A stretch of DNA of 13,782 bases from CAYGWP01 sp964353455 (lineage in GTDB: Bacteria > Planctomycetota > Phycisphaerae > FEN-1346). The position numbers were made by a program, and so were the translations under genes. Under the pieces are notes generated by a model. The model was not told the DNA's origin and searched no databases. It saw only the letters and a list, made by a program, of their open reading frames with translations. Shown piece by piece: positions 7,075 to 13,102 of the stretch. The stretch covers positions 1 through 13,782 of the forward strand of contig CAYGWP010000493.1 of NCBI GenBank assembly GCA_964353455.1. The letters are read 5' to 3'. Numbering within the stretch: the first letter of the stretch is position 1; every line of letters begins with the position of its first letter.

Positions 7075-9993
7075 TCATGCCCACGTAAGCACGGCATCCA
7101 GATTCTCGCCGCGACCGACCGTCACCATCTGGCCGAGCGAGACCGTCACGCGGGCCGCGTCCTGCCTGACCTCGGCGGCGACCTGCCGCCCGCCGGCCGT
7201 GACCGCCGCCTTTACGCCGCGCGCGGCCTCCGGAACTTCAAACACCAGCGTCCGGGCCCGCAGGCTCCCCCATTTCACCTCGATGCGGTCCGTCTGGCTG
7301 CGCTCGGTCCGCTTCTGGACCAGGCTGCCCCACCCTTCGGCCGCCGTGAAGAGGGCCTTAAAGTCTTCGGGCTGGAGACGCGGGGCGAACCCGATCACGC
7401 CCGCCGGGCCGTCATAGACGTACCCCTCGGCCGCAAGGAGGCACCCCCACGAGGCCATCGCGCGGGCGTAGTGGTCGCCGCACTCGACCTCGTTCCACGG
7501 ATTGTGCTTCGTGCCGTCGTAGCGGTCGTGGATGCCGCGGACGATTGCCAGCGCCTCCCGCACCATCCTCTCCCACAGCATGTGCCCGGCCACCTGGTAC
7601 TCGATGCCGGTCCAGACCTCATCGCGGTAGAGGACCGGCTCCGCGGGGCGTCCGCCGCGCGGCCAGGTGCACGTCAGAAGTCCCGCCTCGCCCGGCCGCG
7701 CGAACCACCGCTGCGGCGGATGCTCCTTGTTGTACGGCCCCACATCGCTCGTCCAGTCATGCTTATAGACCGCCGCAAGGGCCGACTGCACCTTCTCACG
7801 CGGATAGATGTAGCCGAGACCCACCTGGTGCGCCCACCCCTGTCCGAAGACCTGGTCGGCCAGGCACCCGGTTCCATACTGGTGCTTGTCGCCCTGGCCC
7901 GGCGGGATGATCTGGGTGAAGTACTCGCCGTTCCAGAGTCTCTCGCCCGTAAGCGCGCTGCCCTTCTCGTAAATGGCGTGGTAACGGGCGGCGAGTTTCT
8001 CATCCCCCTCGAGGCGGGCCATTTCCTCGGCGGCCCGAAGCGCCGCCAGGTAGAGAGAGCCGACGAACGTGTTCGGCCCCACGAAGTTGATGTCGAAGGT
8101 GTTGTGCTGTATGTCCTCTATGAGGCCGTCGTCGTTCGAGTCGTGGCCGATAAGGAACTCGATTGCCTTCCGGACCCGCGGCCATGCGTCATCCAGGAAC
8201 TTCCGGTCGGCCGACATCAGGTGCTCTCGCCAGACCTTCAGGACCGTCCCCGCCTGCCCGTCGGCTGCATAAGCCTTGTTGCCGCGGAACCCCACCAGGC
8301 CCGTCTCAGGGTCGAAGCCGACGCCCAGGTCCTGCATCAGGCGCGTCGAGCGGGCAAGTTCCGGGAACAGCCGCCCGCTGGCGTGCTCGTAGTTCCACAC
8401 GTGGGTGCACGTGCCGTCGCAGCACCCGACGCCCTCCCAGGCGTAGAACCGGCCGTCGCGCCACCACTGGCACGTCTCGGTGGCCAGCGTCGAGACCGGC
8501 ATCGCGAGGCGGGCCGCAAACCAGTACGGCAGCGTGGTGTCGAAGTAGGTGTCGCGGAAAAGGCGGGTCTCGCCGCTCAGCCGCTCGAAGTTGCCCGCAA
8601 CGTACTCCGCCACCTCTACGCTGGACTTCAGCCAGTTGCCGTACATGTTCCCGACGTTCGGACGGTTGGGGAAGCACCACGTCACCAGGAACGCCATGCC
8701 CCTGGATTCCCCGGGTGCAAGCCGGACCGAGACCGCCACCGCGCCCGGCGACTTCTCGCCCACCGGGTACTCCGCCGATTCCGACTGCGTGAGCCGGCCG
8801 TCATCGGCCAGGTCGGCCAGGATTTCCTCGACCGTGCCCGCCGCGCGGGCGGTGGCATCCGCCGCCAGCGACACCAGCGACATGTCGCCGAAACCCGGAT
8901 GCTCTTCCGGCGGCCCGGTGAACGCGTGCGGCGGAACGTTCGTCAGGTGGATGTAATCGACGTTGATGTGCCCCCACGGGCCGGACTCGCGGTCCACGAT
9001 CTCCAGGCTCCCATCCTGCCCCACGAATTCCCGCACGTCCCACGACTGCATCTCCAGGGCTTCCTTGTCGCGGCCCGTCGCGGTGCGGACGGTCTTCCCG
9101 CCCACCACCAGGTTCATGCACGTCTTGCCGGCGTGGCTGCCGCCGCCGATCAGGAACGCCAGGATCGGCTCCGTGATCTTGAAGGGCTTCGAGACGGCCG
9201 TGCCCTGCGGCTTGTCGCCGCCCACGTAAGTGTTGACGAAGTGCTTGCCATGCCATCCCTTCACCGCCTGTTGACCGGCGAGCGCCCCGGTGGCCGGCGC
9301 GGGGCCGAAGCAGTCGCCCGTGACGGTCCACTTGCCGTACGTCCCGTCCTCAAAGTCGTCGATGACGGTGATTCGGCGAGCCTCAGCCGCCGGTTTCTCG
9401 GGCGCCTTCACCACGTCCATCTGAACGAACGTGCCCGCCCTGCCCCGTGCCGCACGGTTGCGGCTGAGGACGTCCTTGCGGCCGGCCAGTTCCAGGCACA
9501 CGCCGTTCTGGAGCCATCCCGCAACCGACGCCTCGACCGGCCCGGCCGACGTGTTCTTCACCGTGAACACCAGGACCGTGGCTGGCAGGGCCGAATCGCG
9601 GGCGTTAAGCGGTATGAACGGCGAGAAGACCTCTGCCGCAACTTCCACCGGCAGGGCCGGCATCTGGCGGGTCTTGTAGCGGACCTCGGCAATGGGGTAC
9701 TCGCCGATGAACTCGATGGCGTCGAAATCGTCCTGGCTCAGCCTGCGGACGACGGCCGCGCCCCCGTCGGCCTTCACGCGGATGGCAAACCCCTGCTCCA
9801 GCGGACTGGCCGGCCGGTACGTCCGGTAGCACTTGTCGCCGTAGCCGGTGAACTTCGAGTTGTTGGAAATCCACCACTGGGCAAGGGTGCCGTCTCCGCG
9901 GACGTAGAGTTGCCCTGCGGCCACCCCGCCGCACGGCATCCCGATGGTCTGGAGTTCCTCGCCCGAATAAACCTTACGCTGGCAGCCGTTCAT
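7075..9993 (-). CDS. GH116 family glycosidase (GBA2/DUF608 type) with inserted beta-sandwich-like module
   Basis: This encodes 972 residues. The ATG at 9993 is chosen because GGGAGG lies 5 nt upstream and conserved sequence begins directly (ELQTIGMPCGGVAAGQLYVRGDG). The frame is open to 10365, but that would run through the divergent gene's start. No signal peptide is visible, so a cytoplasmic location is likely. The N-terminal GBA2-like domain is interrupted at about 208-353 by a module starting IDDFEDGTYGKWTVTGD and ending WGHINVDYIHL. The catalytic (alpha/alpha)6 part has YAWEGVGCCDGTCTHVWNYE (Glu520 is a candidate nucleophile by alignment from memory), DGLIEDIQHNTFD (Asp634, candidate acid/base), RDEVWTGIEYQ (about 789) and NPWNEVECGDHYARA (about 831-845). 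Known GH116 members are beta-glucosidases, beta-xylosidases and glucosylceramidases; specificity here is unknown. It is the first gene of the operon and is divergent from the TIM-barrel gene. Confidence 0.92.
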   Translation of the reverse strand: MNGCQRKVYSGEELQTIGMPCGGVAAGQLYVRGDGTLAQWWISNNSKFTGYGDKCYRTYRPASPLEQGFAIRVKADGGAAVVRRLSQDDFDAIEFIGEYPIAEVRYKTRQMPALPVEVAAEVFSPFIPLNARDSALPATVLVFTVKNTSAGPVEASVAGWLQNGVCLELAGRKDVLSRNRAARGRAGTFVQMDVVKAPEKPAAEARRITVIDDFEDGTYGKWTVTGDCFGPAPATGALAGQQAVKGWHGKHFVNTYVGGDKPQGTAVSKPFKITEPILAFLIGGGSHAGKTCMNLVVGGKTVRTATGRDKEALEMQSWDVREFVGQDGSLEIVDRESGPWGHINVDYIHLTNVPPHAFTGPPEEHPGFGDMSLVSLAADATARAAGTVEEILADLADDGRLTQSESAEYPVGEKSPGAVAVSVRLAPGESRGMAFLVTWCFPNRPNVGNMYGNWLKSSVEVAEYVAGNFERLSGETRLFRDTYFDTTLPYWFAARLAMPVSTLATETCQWWRDGRFYAWEGVGCCDGTCTHVWNYEHASGRLFPELARSTRLMQDLGVGFDPETGLVGFRGNKAYAADGQAGTVLKVWREHLMSADRKFLDDAWPRVRKAIEFLIGHDSNDDGLIEDIQHNTFDINFVGPNTFVGSLYLAALRAAEEMARLEGDEKLAARYHAIYEKGSALTGERLWNGEYFTQIIPPGQGDKHQYGTGCLADQVFGQGWAHQVGLGYIYPREKVQSALAAVYKHDWTSDVGPYNKEHPPQRWFARPGEAGLLTCTWPRGGRPAEPVLYRDEVWTGIEYQVAGHMLWERMVREALAIVRGIHDRYDGTKHNPWNEVECGDHYARAMASWGCLLAAEGYVYDGPAGVIGFAPRLQPEDFKALFTAAEGWGSLVQKRTERSQTDRIEVKWGSLRARTLVFEVPEAARGVKAAVTAGGRQVAAEVRQDAARVTVSLGQMVTVGRGENLDAVLTWA

Positions 9994-10073
9994 GTGCGCC
10001 TCCCTGTGAGACCGCCCGCCCGTAACCCAGCCCATTTTGTCTCTCAATCGCCCGGAATGGAAGCGATATTTCT

Positions 10074-10101
10074 TTGACGCCGCACGCCGGAACCGTACTA
10101 T
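10074..10101 (+). promoter_or_regulatory. Candidate sigma-70-like promoter for the TIM-barrel gene
   Basis: TTGACG (10074-10079) and TACTAT (10096-10101) are separated by 16 bp, placing transcription start about 34 nt before the ATG at 10142. The -35 matches five of six consensus bases and the -10 four of six. The divergent direction toward the GH116 gene shows no convincing pair in the same 148-bp intergenic region. Confidence 0.4.
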
Positions 10102-10141
10102 TGCTCCTTCAGCCGAACCCGAACCAACGAAAGGATACGCG

Positions 10142-11065
10142 ATGGACCCCAGAACGAACCTGTCTCTTGACCGCGCGGCCGTCAGCCGCCGCTCGCTCCT
10201 CCAGGGCGCCGGCGGGGCTCTCGCCCTTGCCGCTATGGGCCTTGCCCGCACCGCCGCCGCAGAAGAGGCCAAGCCCGCCGCTGCCGACCAACCCAAATCG
10301 GAGGGAACCCCCTTGAAAGGCCGCATCAAGCAGTCCGTCAGCCGCTGGTGCTTCTCGAAGATCAAGGACGATGACTTCTACCCCGCCATCGTCAAGATCG
10401 GCCTCAAGGGCGTGGACCTTGTGGGGCCCAACCAGTTTGAGGCCCTCAAGAAGCACGGCCTTGTGGCCACCATGGTCAACGCCGGCGGCATCGCCAAGGG
10501 CTTCAACCGCAAGGAGAACCACGAGGGCCTCATCGCCGGGCTCCAGAAGGCCATCGAGGCCGCCGCCGCAAACGGATACCCCAACGTCATCTGCTTCTCC
10601 GGCAACCGCGAGGGCATGGCCGACGACGTGGGCGCCGCCAACTGCGTTGAGGGCCTCAAGAAGATCGCCCCGTTCGCCGAGGAGAAGAAGGTCACCATCT
10701 GCCTGGAACTCCTCAACAAGGTCAACCACAAGGACTACATGGCCGACAACACCATGTGGGCCGTCGATGTCTGCAAGAAGGTCGGCTCGGCGCGCCTGAA
10801 ACTCCTCTACGACATCTACCACATGGCCATCATGGGCGACAAGCCCGAGGAAATCATCCCCAAGGTCATCGACTACATCGGGCACTTCCACACCGGCGGC
10901 GTGCCCGGCCGCAACGAGATCGACGAGACCCAGACGCTCAACTACACCGCCATCATGAAGGTCATCGCCGCAACCAAGTACGACGGCTGGGTGGCCCACG
11001 AGTTCCTGCCCAAGAAAGACCCGCTGACCTCGCTCGCCCAGGCGGTCCGGATCTGTGATGTGTGA
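10142..11065 (+). CDS. Tat-exported hydroxypyruvate isomerase-family TIM-barrel protein
   Basis: This encodes 307 residues. The ATG at 10142 has AAGGA 6 nt upstream. The earlier in-frame ATG at 10037 lacks this and would put 35 residues before the twin-arginine signal (SRRSLLQGAGGALALAAMG, residues 15-33). The mature domain fits the AP-endonuclease-2-like TIM barrel (PF01261) in its hydroxypyruvate isomerase branch: residues 86-95 IGLKGVDLVG, Glu189 in ICLELLN, Asp224 in LLYDIYHM, HFHTGGVPGRNEID (248-261) and Glu287 in AHEFLP. Glu189, Asp224 and Glu287 occupy expected metal/catalytic positions. Where classical Hyi has HIQIADVPGR, this protein has HFHTGGVPGR, so one ligand is probably His instead of Gln. 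Exported homologues are common in planctomycetes, and their sugar substrate is generally unproven. The divergent position suggests it isomerises or epimerises a sugar released by the operon, but that is inference. Confidence 0.9.
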   Translation: MDPRTNLSLDRAAVSRRSLLQGAGGALALAAMGLARTAAAEEAKPAAADQPKSEGTPLKGRIKQSVSRWCFSKIKDDDFYPAIVKIGLKGVDLVGPNQFEALKKHGLVATMVNAGGIAKGFNRKENHEGLIAGLQKAIEAAAANGYPNVICFSGNREGMADDVGAANCVEGLKKIAPFAEEKKVTICLELLNKVNHKDYMADNTMWAVDVCKKVGSARLKLLYDIYHMAIMGDKPEEIIPKVIDYIGHFHTGGVPGRNEIDETQTLNYTAIMKVIAATKYDGWVAHEFLPKKDPLTSLAQAVRICDV

Positions 11066-11070
11066 CACGC

Positions 11071-11103
11071 ACGTAAGTGCCATTTTTGCAAAAACACTTA
11101 CGT
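11071..11103. repeat. 33-bp palindromic repeat, copy 1
   Basis: Arms ACGTAAGTG and CACTTACGT (9 bp, perfect) enclose CCA followed by the 12-bp palindrome TTTTTGCAAAAA. It lies just after the TIM-barrel stop and could act as a 3' mRNA stem. It lacks a following T-run, so I do not call it an intrinsic terminator. Confidence 0.9.
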
Positions 11104-11211
11104 CAATTTCGACCTCCGAAACGGCAAAAAAACGCGTTTTTGGACCCCAAAACGGCCCTGGCGATAGCGCCAGAGGGGTTCGACCACTCAAATGTTAAGA
11201 TGGGCAAGACG

Positions 11212-11280
11212 TTTTTCGATCGGTTTTGATCGGTTTTGACACGGTTTTTACAGTTTTTTCACGGTTTTGAACGGTTTTTT
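11212..11280. other. Seven helically phased T-tracts: predicted curved DNA
   Basis: T-runs of 4-6 bases occur at 11212-11216, 11224-11227, 11234-11237, 11245-11249, 11254-11259, 11265-11268 and 11275-11280. Their centres are spaced 9.5-11.5 bp apart, about 10.6 on average. Most are preceded by CGG, giving a degenerate repeat ACGGTTTT. Phased A/T-tracts at the helical repeat are the classic signature of intrinsic DNA bending. Possible roles are nucleoid-protein binding, a transposition or replication signal, or a promoter-modulating site; nothing visible decides between them. Confidence 0.8.
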
Positions 11281-11305
11281 CACTTTCTTTGACAGGCCCA
11301 AATTG

Positions 11306-11338
11306 ACGTAAGTGCCATTTTTGCAAAAACACTTACGT
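11306..11338. repeat. 33-bp palindromic repeat, copy 2
   Basis: It is identical base for base to 11071-11103. The flanks are mirrored: copy 1 is preceded by GC and followed by CAATTT, while copy 2 is preceded by AAATTG and followed by GC. The two copies therefore behave as terminal inverted repeats as well as direct repeats. Confidence 0.9.
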
Positions 11339-11342
11339 GCGT

Positions 11343-11480
11343 TTTGCCCTCCGAGAGCGCGAAAAATAATCAGGTGCCAGGCATCAAGGCATACCATTAG
11401 TGGGGGGTCGAAGCCCGTCCGAGTACCATATACGGTATGGAATTTTGGCTGTGGACGTGTACGGCGTGGCCTGGGGGAGG
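11343..11480. other. Intergenic stretch without recognisable gene
   Basis: I see no supported coding sequence here. The only structure is a small inverted repeat CCATA-TACGG-TATGG near 11428-11442 and a short REP-like segment AGGTGCCAGGCA near 11371. The downstream sequence is repeat-rich. Confidence 0.5.
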
Positions 11481-11483
11481 GCA

Positions 11484-11564
11484 GATTGCGGACTTGTCCG
11501 CCGTAGCCTCGGCGAAGGTGGATTGCGGATTGCGGACCTGTCCGCCGAAGCCTTGGCCAAGGCG
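11484..11564. repeat. Two tandem 37-bp repeats with internal hairpins
   Basis: Copy 1 (11484-11520) and copy 2 (11528-11564) match at 32 of 37 positions, separated by 7 bp that repeat the unit's opening GATTGCG. Each unit contains TCCGCC...AGCC...GGC...AAGG, which folds into a short stem. The motif resembles a dispersed palindrome seen in many environmental genomes, by recollection only. Open frames crossing it are not credible genes. Confidence 0.8.
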
Positions 11565-11787
11565 GATTGAACGGAGAGGCAACAACGGATCATCCGCAGC
11601 CGCCGTCGCCGGAGGCTATGGCGGGCCAGGGATTGCGCAGATGGACGCAGAGGGATACTGGCTGAAAAACAAGAGGACCGTCCGACCTTGCGAAGCCCCG
11701 CCTGGGGCGCCTGACAGTAGCCCCGCGGCGCGAGCCCGGGGTAGATGATGCCCCCCGCCCGCCCCTTCTTCTTTCCTCTTTTTCGCA

Positions 11788-11902
11788 GCCCCAGCGGGGC
11801 GACGGACTGTAGCCACGGGTGGAGCGACGCCGCTTTCGGCGTCGCGGAACCCGTGGGAGCATTCATGTTTCAACACGTCCGCCCCGACGGGGCGGATGAA
11901 TG
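11788..11902. repeat. REP-like hairpin cluster, copy A
   Basis: There are three adjacent palindromes. The first is GCCCC-AGC-GGGGC (11788-11800). The second is a compound hairpin at 11813-11856, with outer arms CCACGGGT/ACCCGTGG, a GGA/GGA internal loop and inner arms GCGACGCCG/CGGCGTCGC around CTTT. The third, at 11878-11896, has arms TCCGCCCCG/CGGGGCGGA around a single A, flanked by CATTCAT (11860-11866) and ATGAATG (11896-11902). The core ACTGTAGCCACGGGTGGAGC recurs in inverted orientation near 12144-12165 with one mismatch, which defines a repeat family. Confidence 0.85.
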
Positions 11903-11920
11903 GCCGTGACGCGCGGCGGA

Positions 11921-12000
11921 TCAGTCAAACACATATCGCTCGTCGAACTCTACGCCGTGCGCCCGGAGCATTCGCAGGAGTTCGGACCGGAAGTCCTTCG
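11921..12000 (-). pseudogene. Remnant C-terminus of an IS200-type (Y1) transposase
   Basis: The minus strand encodes KDFRSELLRMLRAHGVEFDERYVFD ending in TGA at 11921-11923. From memory this matches the extreme C-terminus of IS200/REP-associated Y1 transposases, which typically end in a basic amphipathic helix plus (H/Y)xIxxDERYxxD. Upstream the frame runs into palindromic repeat DNA instead of the catalytic tyrosine helix or HUH motif, so the rest of the gene is gone. The remnant lies between two inverted REP-like copies, as expected for decayed IS200-type elements. Confidence 0.5.
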
Positions 12001-12064
12001 CCCCGCCCCATTCGGCTGCGCTCAGAGCCTGCCCTGAGCCTGCCGAAGGGGCAGGCGGGGCGAA
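11997..12064. repeat. Nested inverted repeat inside the transposase remnant
   Basis: Outer 11-bp arms TTCGCCCCGCC (11997-12007) and GGCGGGGCGAA (12054-12064) enclose a second stem, TTCGGC/GCCGAA (12011-12016, 12042-12047), and a third, GCTCAG/CTGAGC (12020-12025, 12034-12039). The junction with the remnant coding sequence lies at its left arm, so this palindrome may have inserted into or replaced the gene. Confidence 0.8.
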
Positions 12065-12073
12065 AAAATGGAA

Positions 12074-12090
12074 AAGAGTCCTGGACTCTT
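12074..12090. repeat. 17-bp near-perfect palindrome
   Basis: AAGAGTCC and GGACTCTT are separated by one T. A single-base spacer fits a dimeric protein site better than an RNA hairpin, but no adjacent gene start explains it. Confidence 0.6.
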
Positions 12091-12106
12091 CTGCCTCATC
12101 CGCTTT

Positions 12107-12182
12107 CCACAGGTTCCGCGTCGGGCCGCAATGCGGCCGCGCCGCTCCACCCGTGGCTACAATCCGCCGCCCCGACGGGGCG
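12107..12182. repeat. REP-like hairpin, copy B (inverted relative to copy A)
   Basis: The compound hairpin 12107-12156 has outer arms CCACAGGT/ACCCGTGG (one mismatch) and an inner stem GGCCGC-AAT-GCGGCC (12124-12138). It is followed by CGCCCCG-A-CGGGGCG (12168-12182). Read on the minus strand it repeats the order and core of the 11788-11856 cluster, so the two copies face each other across the transposase remnant. Confidence 0.8.
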
Positions 12183-12228
12183 ACTGAGACCCGCTGTTCC
12201 TCCGGCCTCAAGTCTGCGGCCTTCCGCC

Positions 12229-12270
12229 GTGACCAGTGACAAGTGACAAGTGGCAAATGACCAATGACAA
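12229..12270. repeat. Six tandem 7-bp repeats (RTGACMA)
   Basis: The units are GTGACCA, GTGACAA, GTGACAA, GTGGCAA, ATGACCA and ATGACAA, with no gaps. The last unit lies 6 bp before the TTGACC promoter-like box of the next gene. It may be a slippage-prone tract or iterated binding sites. A similar motif occurs in intergenic DNA of other environmental genomes, by recollection. Confidence 0.85.
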
Positions 12271-12276
12271 TTTGTG

Positions 12277-12305
12277 TTGACCCCCGCCCCCCGCCGCCGT
12301 ATCTT
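12277..12305 (+). promoter_or_regulatory. Candidate promoter of the small secreted protein gene
   Basis: TTGACC (12277-12282) and TATCTT (12300-12305) are separated by exactly 17 bp, with the ATG 35 nt beyond the -10 box. The same spacing and boxes recur at 13367-13395 within a 49-bp block that matches at 39 of 49 positions, which supports a functional or transferred unit. Confidence 0.5.
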
Positions 12306-12339
12306 CGCTCGTGTCATGCGTCACGTTCGAAGGAGAAAC

Positions 12340-12855
12340 ATGAAAGGGATAGTCCTGAAGGCGGTGTTGGCCTGCCTCGCTTCAATGAGCGTGCTTACCA
12401 CGCTGAGAGCCGCTGACACACCGATCAAAGTAGTGAACCCGCAGCACGGGCCGGCAACGGTTGAGGGGGCGGATTCGCCTTACTATTGCTTCAAAGCCAA
12501 GATCGAAATTCCCGCAGGGAAGAACGTGGTATTCAGGCAGAACACGTGCATCCTCGTTGGGAAAGACGGCACCAAACACACCGACTACTGGATTTATCTG
12601 GCCGGTTGGTCTGCCGGTGTCGAAGAGACCAAGACTGCACCCGTGCTTATGAAGACTCTCTACGTTCGCGAGGACACCAAAGATGCAAAGCCAGCCTCCA
12701 AATGGAACACGACCAAACCAGAGGGCGCAAAAGGTGCGATTACCTACACCATTCCCAACGGAGGCTTCGTCGAGTTGTACTTCCTGTGGCCCGTCCCAAA
12801 GGGCTTTCAGGCGAAGCGTGTGATTTTAACCGATCTTGTGGAGCTCGATCTTTGA
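12340..12855 (+). CDS. Small secreted protein of unknown function
   Basis: This encodes 171 residues. The ATG at 12340 has AAGGAG 4 nt upstream and starts a Sec signal peptide (MKGIVLKAVLACLASM, cleavage near LRAA-D, residues 24-25); an in-frame ATG at 12274 precedes the promoter-like boxes. The mature part of about 145 residues alternates polar and hydrophobic stretches typical of a beta-sandwich: YYCFKAKIEIPAGKNVVF, TDYWIYLAGWSAG, ITYTIPNGGFVELYFLWPV and AKRVILTDLVELDL. No transmembrane segment beyond the signal and no catalytic motif are recognised. Codon use is noticeably less GC-rich at third positions than in the glycan operon, suggesting separate origin. An attC-like site begins 19 bp after the stop. 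I do not recognise the family. Confidence 0.8.
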   Translation: MKGIVLKAVLACLASMSVLTTLRAADTPIKVVNPQHGPATVEGADSPYYCFKAKIEIPAGKNVVFRQNTCILVGKDGTKHTDYWIYLAGWSAGVEETKTAPVLMKTLYVREDTKDAKPASKWNTTKPEGAKGAITYTIPNGGFVELYFLWPVPKGFQAKRVILTDLVELDL

Positions 12856-12874
12856 GAAGAAAGACGAAACCAAC

Positions 12875-12942
12875 GCCGAACAACTCAGTCGAGCGAACTG
12901 CGAGTCCGCCGGACACGCTATTGGGTGAAGTCGGCGTTCGGG
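12875..12942. other. attC-like recombination site (candidate)
   Basis: The 68-bp segment opens with GCCGAAC (12875-12881) and closes with GTTCGGG (12936-12942); the inner CCGAAC/GTTCGG parts are exactly complementary. After the first core come ACTCAGTCGAGC, resembling the L-box region of known cassette sites (AACAATTCGTTCAAGCC in aadA-type attC), and the 3' side GTGAAGTCGGCGTTCGG resembles their closing half. It follows a gene of atypical base use, as in an integron cassette. The structural pairing of the inner boxes is weak by eye and no integrase is in the window. Confidence 0.4.
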
Positions 12943-13043
12943 GTGGCTGACTATCTAGTTATCTGGACATCATACGGATTTCCGGCCTTACGATGCCACG
13001 TGGCAGGTCAAGGTGAGGCACTGGCACGGGTCGCACGCGTGGT

Positions 13044-13083
13044 ATTGCCTTTCCGGCCGACCGCGCCGTCGGCCAAGGGCAAT
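13044..13083. repeat. Long hairpin downstream of the attC-like site
   Basis: The left arm runs from ATTGCC to GGCCGAC (13044-13061) and the right arm from GTCGGCC to GGGCAAT (13068-13083), with loop CGCGCC and two small bulges. No T-run follows on either strand. A separate 12-bp palindrome, TGCCACGTGGCA, lies at 12994-13005. No gene is seen between 12943 and 13102. Confidence 0.75.
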
Positions 13084-13102
13084 AAGGCGGGAAACGCCGC
13101 AA

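Larger units (their letters stand above)
11067..11342. repeat. Palindrome-bounded 276-bp AT-rich element (MITE-like layout)
   Basis: The segment begins one base after the stop codon of the TIM-barrel gene. It is bounded by two copies of an identical 33-bp palindromic repeat (11071-11103 and 11306-11338). Including flanks, the ends form about 43-bp terminal inverted repeats: the outer ACGCACGTAAGTG and inner CACTTACGTCAATTT are shared, and only the 15-nt centre differs in orientation. Inside are the 14-bp palindrome AAAAACGCGTTTTT (11128-11141), a hairpin CTGGCG-ATAG-CGCCAG (11158-11173) and a run of phased T-tracts (11212-11280). No open frame of note and no obvious target-site duplication are seen. 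Its AT content contrasts sharply with the GC-rich neighbours. Confidence 0.85.

Noticed and set aside
5517..7088. Plus-strand open frame of 523 codons opposite the sulfatase
   Set aside because: It is antisense to a clear sulfatase, with no start context or family motif.
7044..7097. Upstream ATG start for the sulfatase
   Set aside because: It would overlap the GH116 stop and displace the Tat signal from the N-terminus; the GTG at 7043 has a strong ribosome site.
6979..10077. Plus-strand open frame of 1032 codons opposite GH116
   Set aside because: Such length is expected opposite a high-GC gene because stop codons are rare there; nothing recognisable is encoded.
11071..11103. Intrinsic terminator for the TIM-barrel gene
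   Set aside because: The stem is long enough but no T-run follows the second arm, and an identical copy lies far from any gene end.
10109..11191. Minus-strand open frame opposite the TIM-barrel gene
   Set aside because: It is a Val/Asp/Gly-rich mirror translation of a conserved gene, with no start signal.
11212..11280. Replication origin or iterons
   Set aside because: The repeats are degenerate, no DnaA-box-like 9-mers are seen, and no replication gene is nearby.
11071..11338. Possible CRISPR array
   Set aside because: There are only two repeat copies, 202 bp apart, with palindromic repeats and no cas genes.
11384..11866. Minus-strand open frame containing LHPWLQSVAPLG-like peptides
   Set aside because: It is a translation of REP-like and tandem repeats; such peptides are known spurious annotations and no ribosome site or domain supports it.
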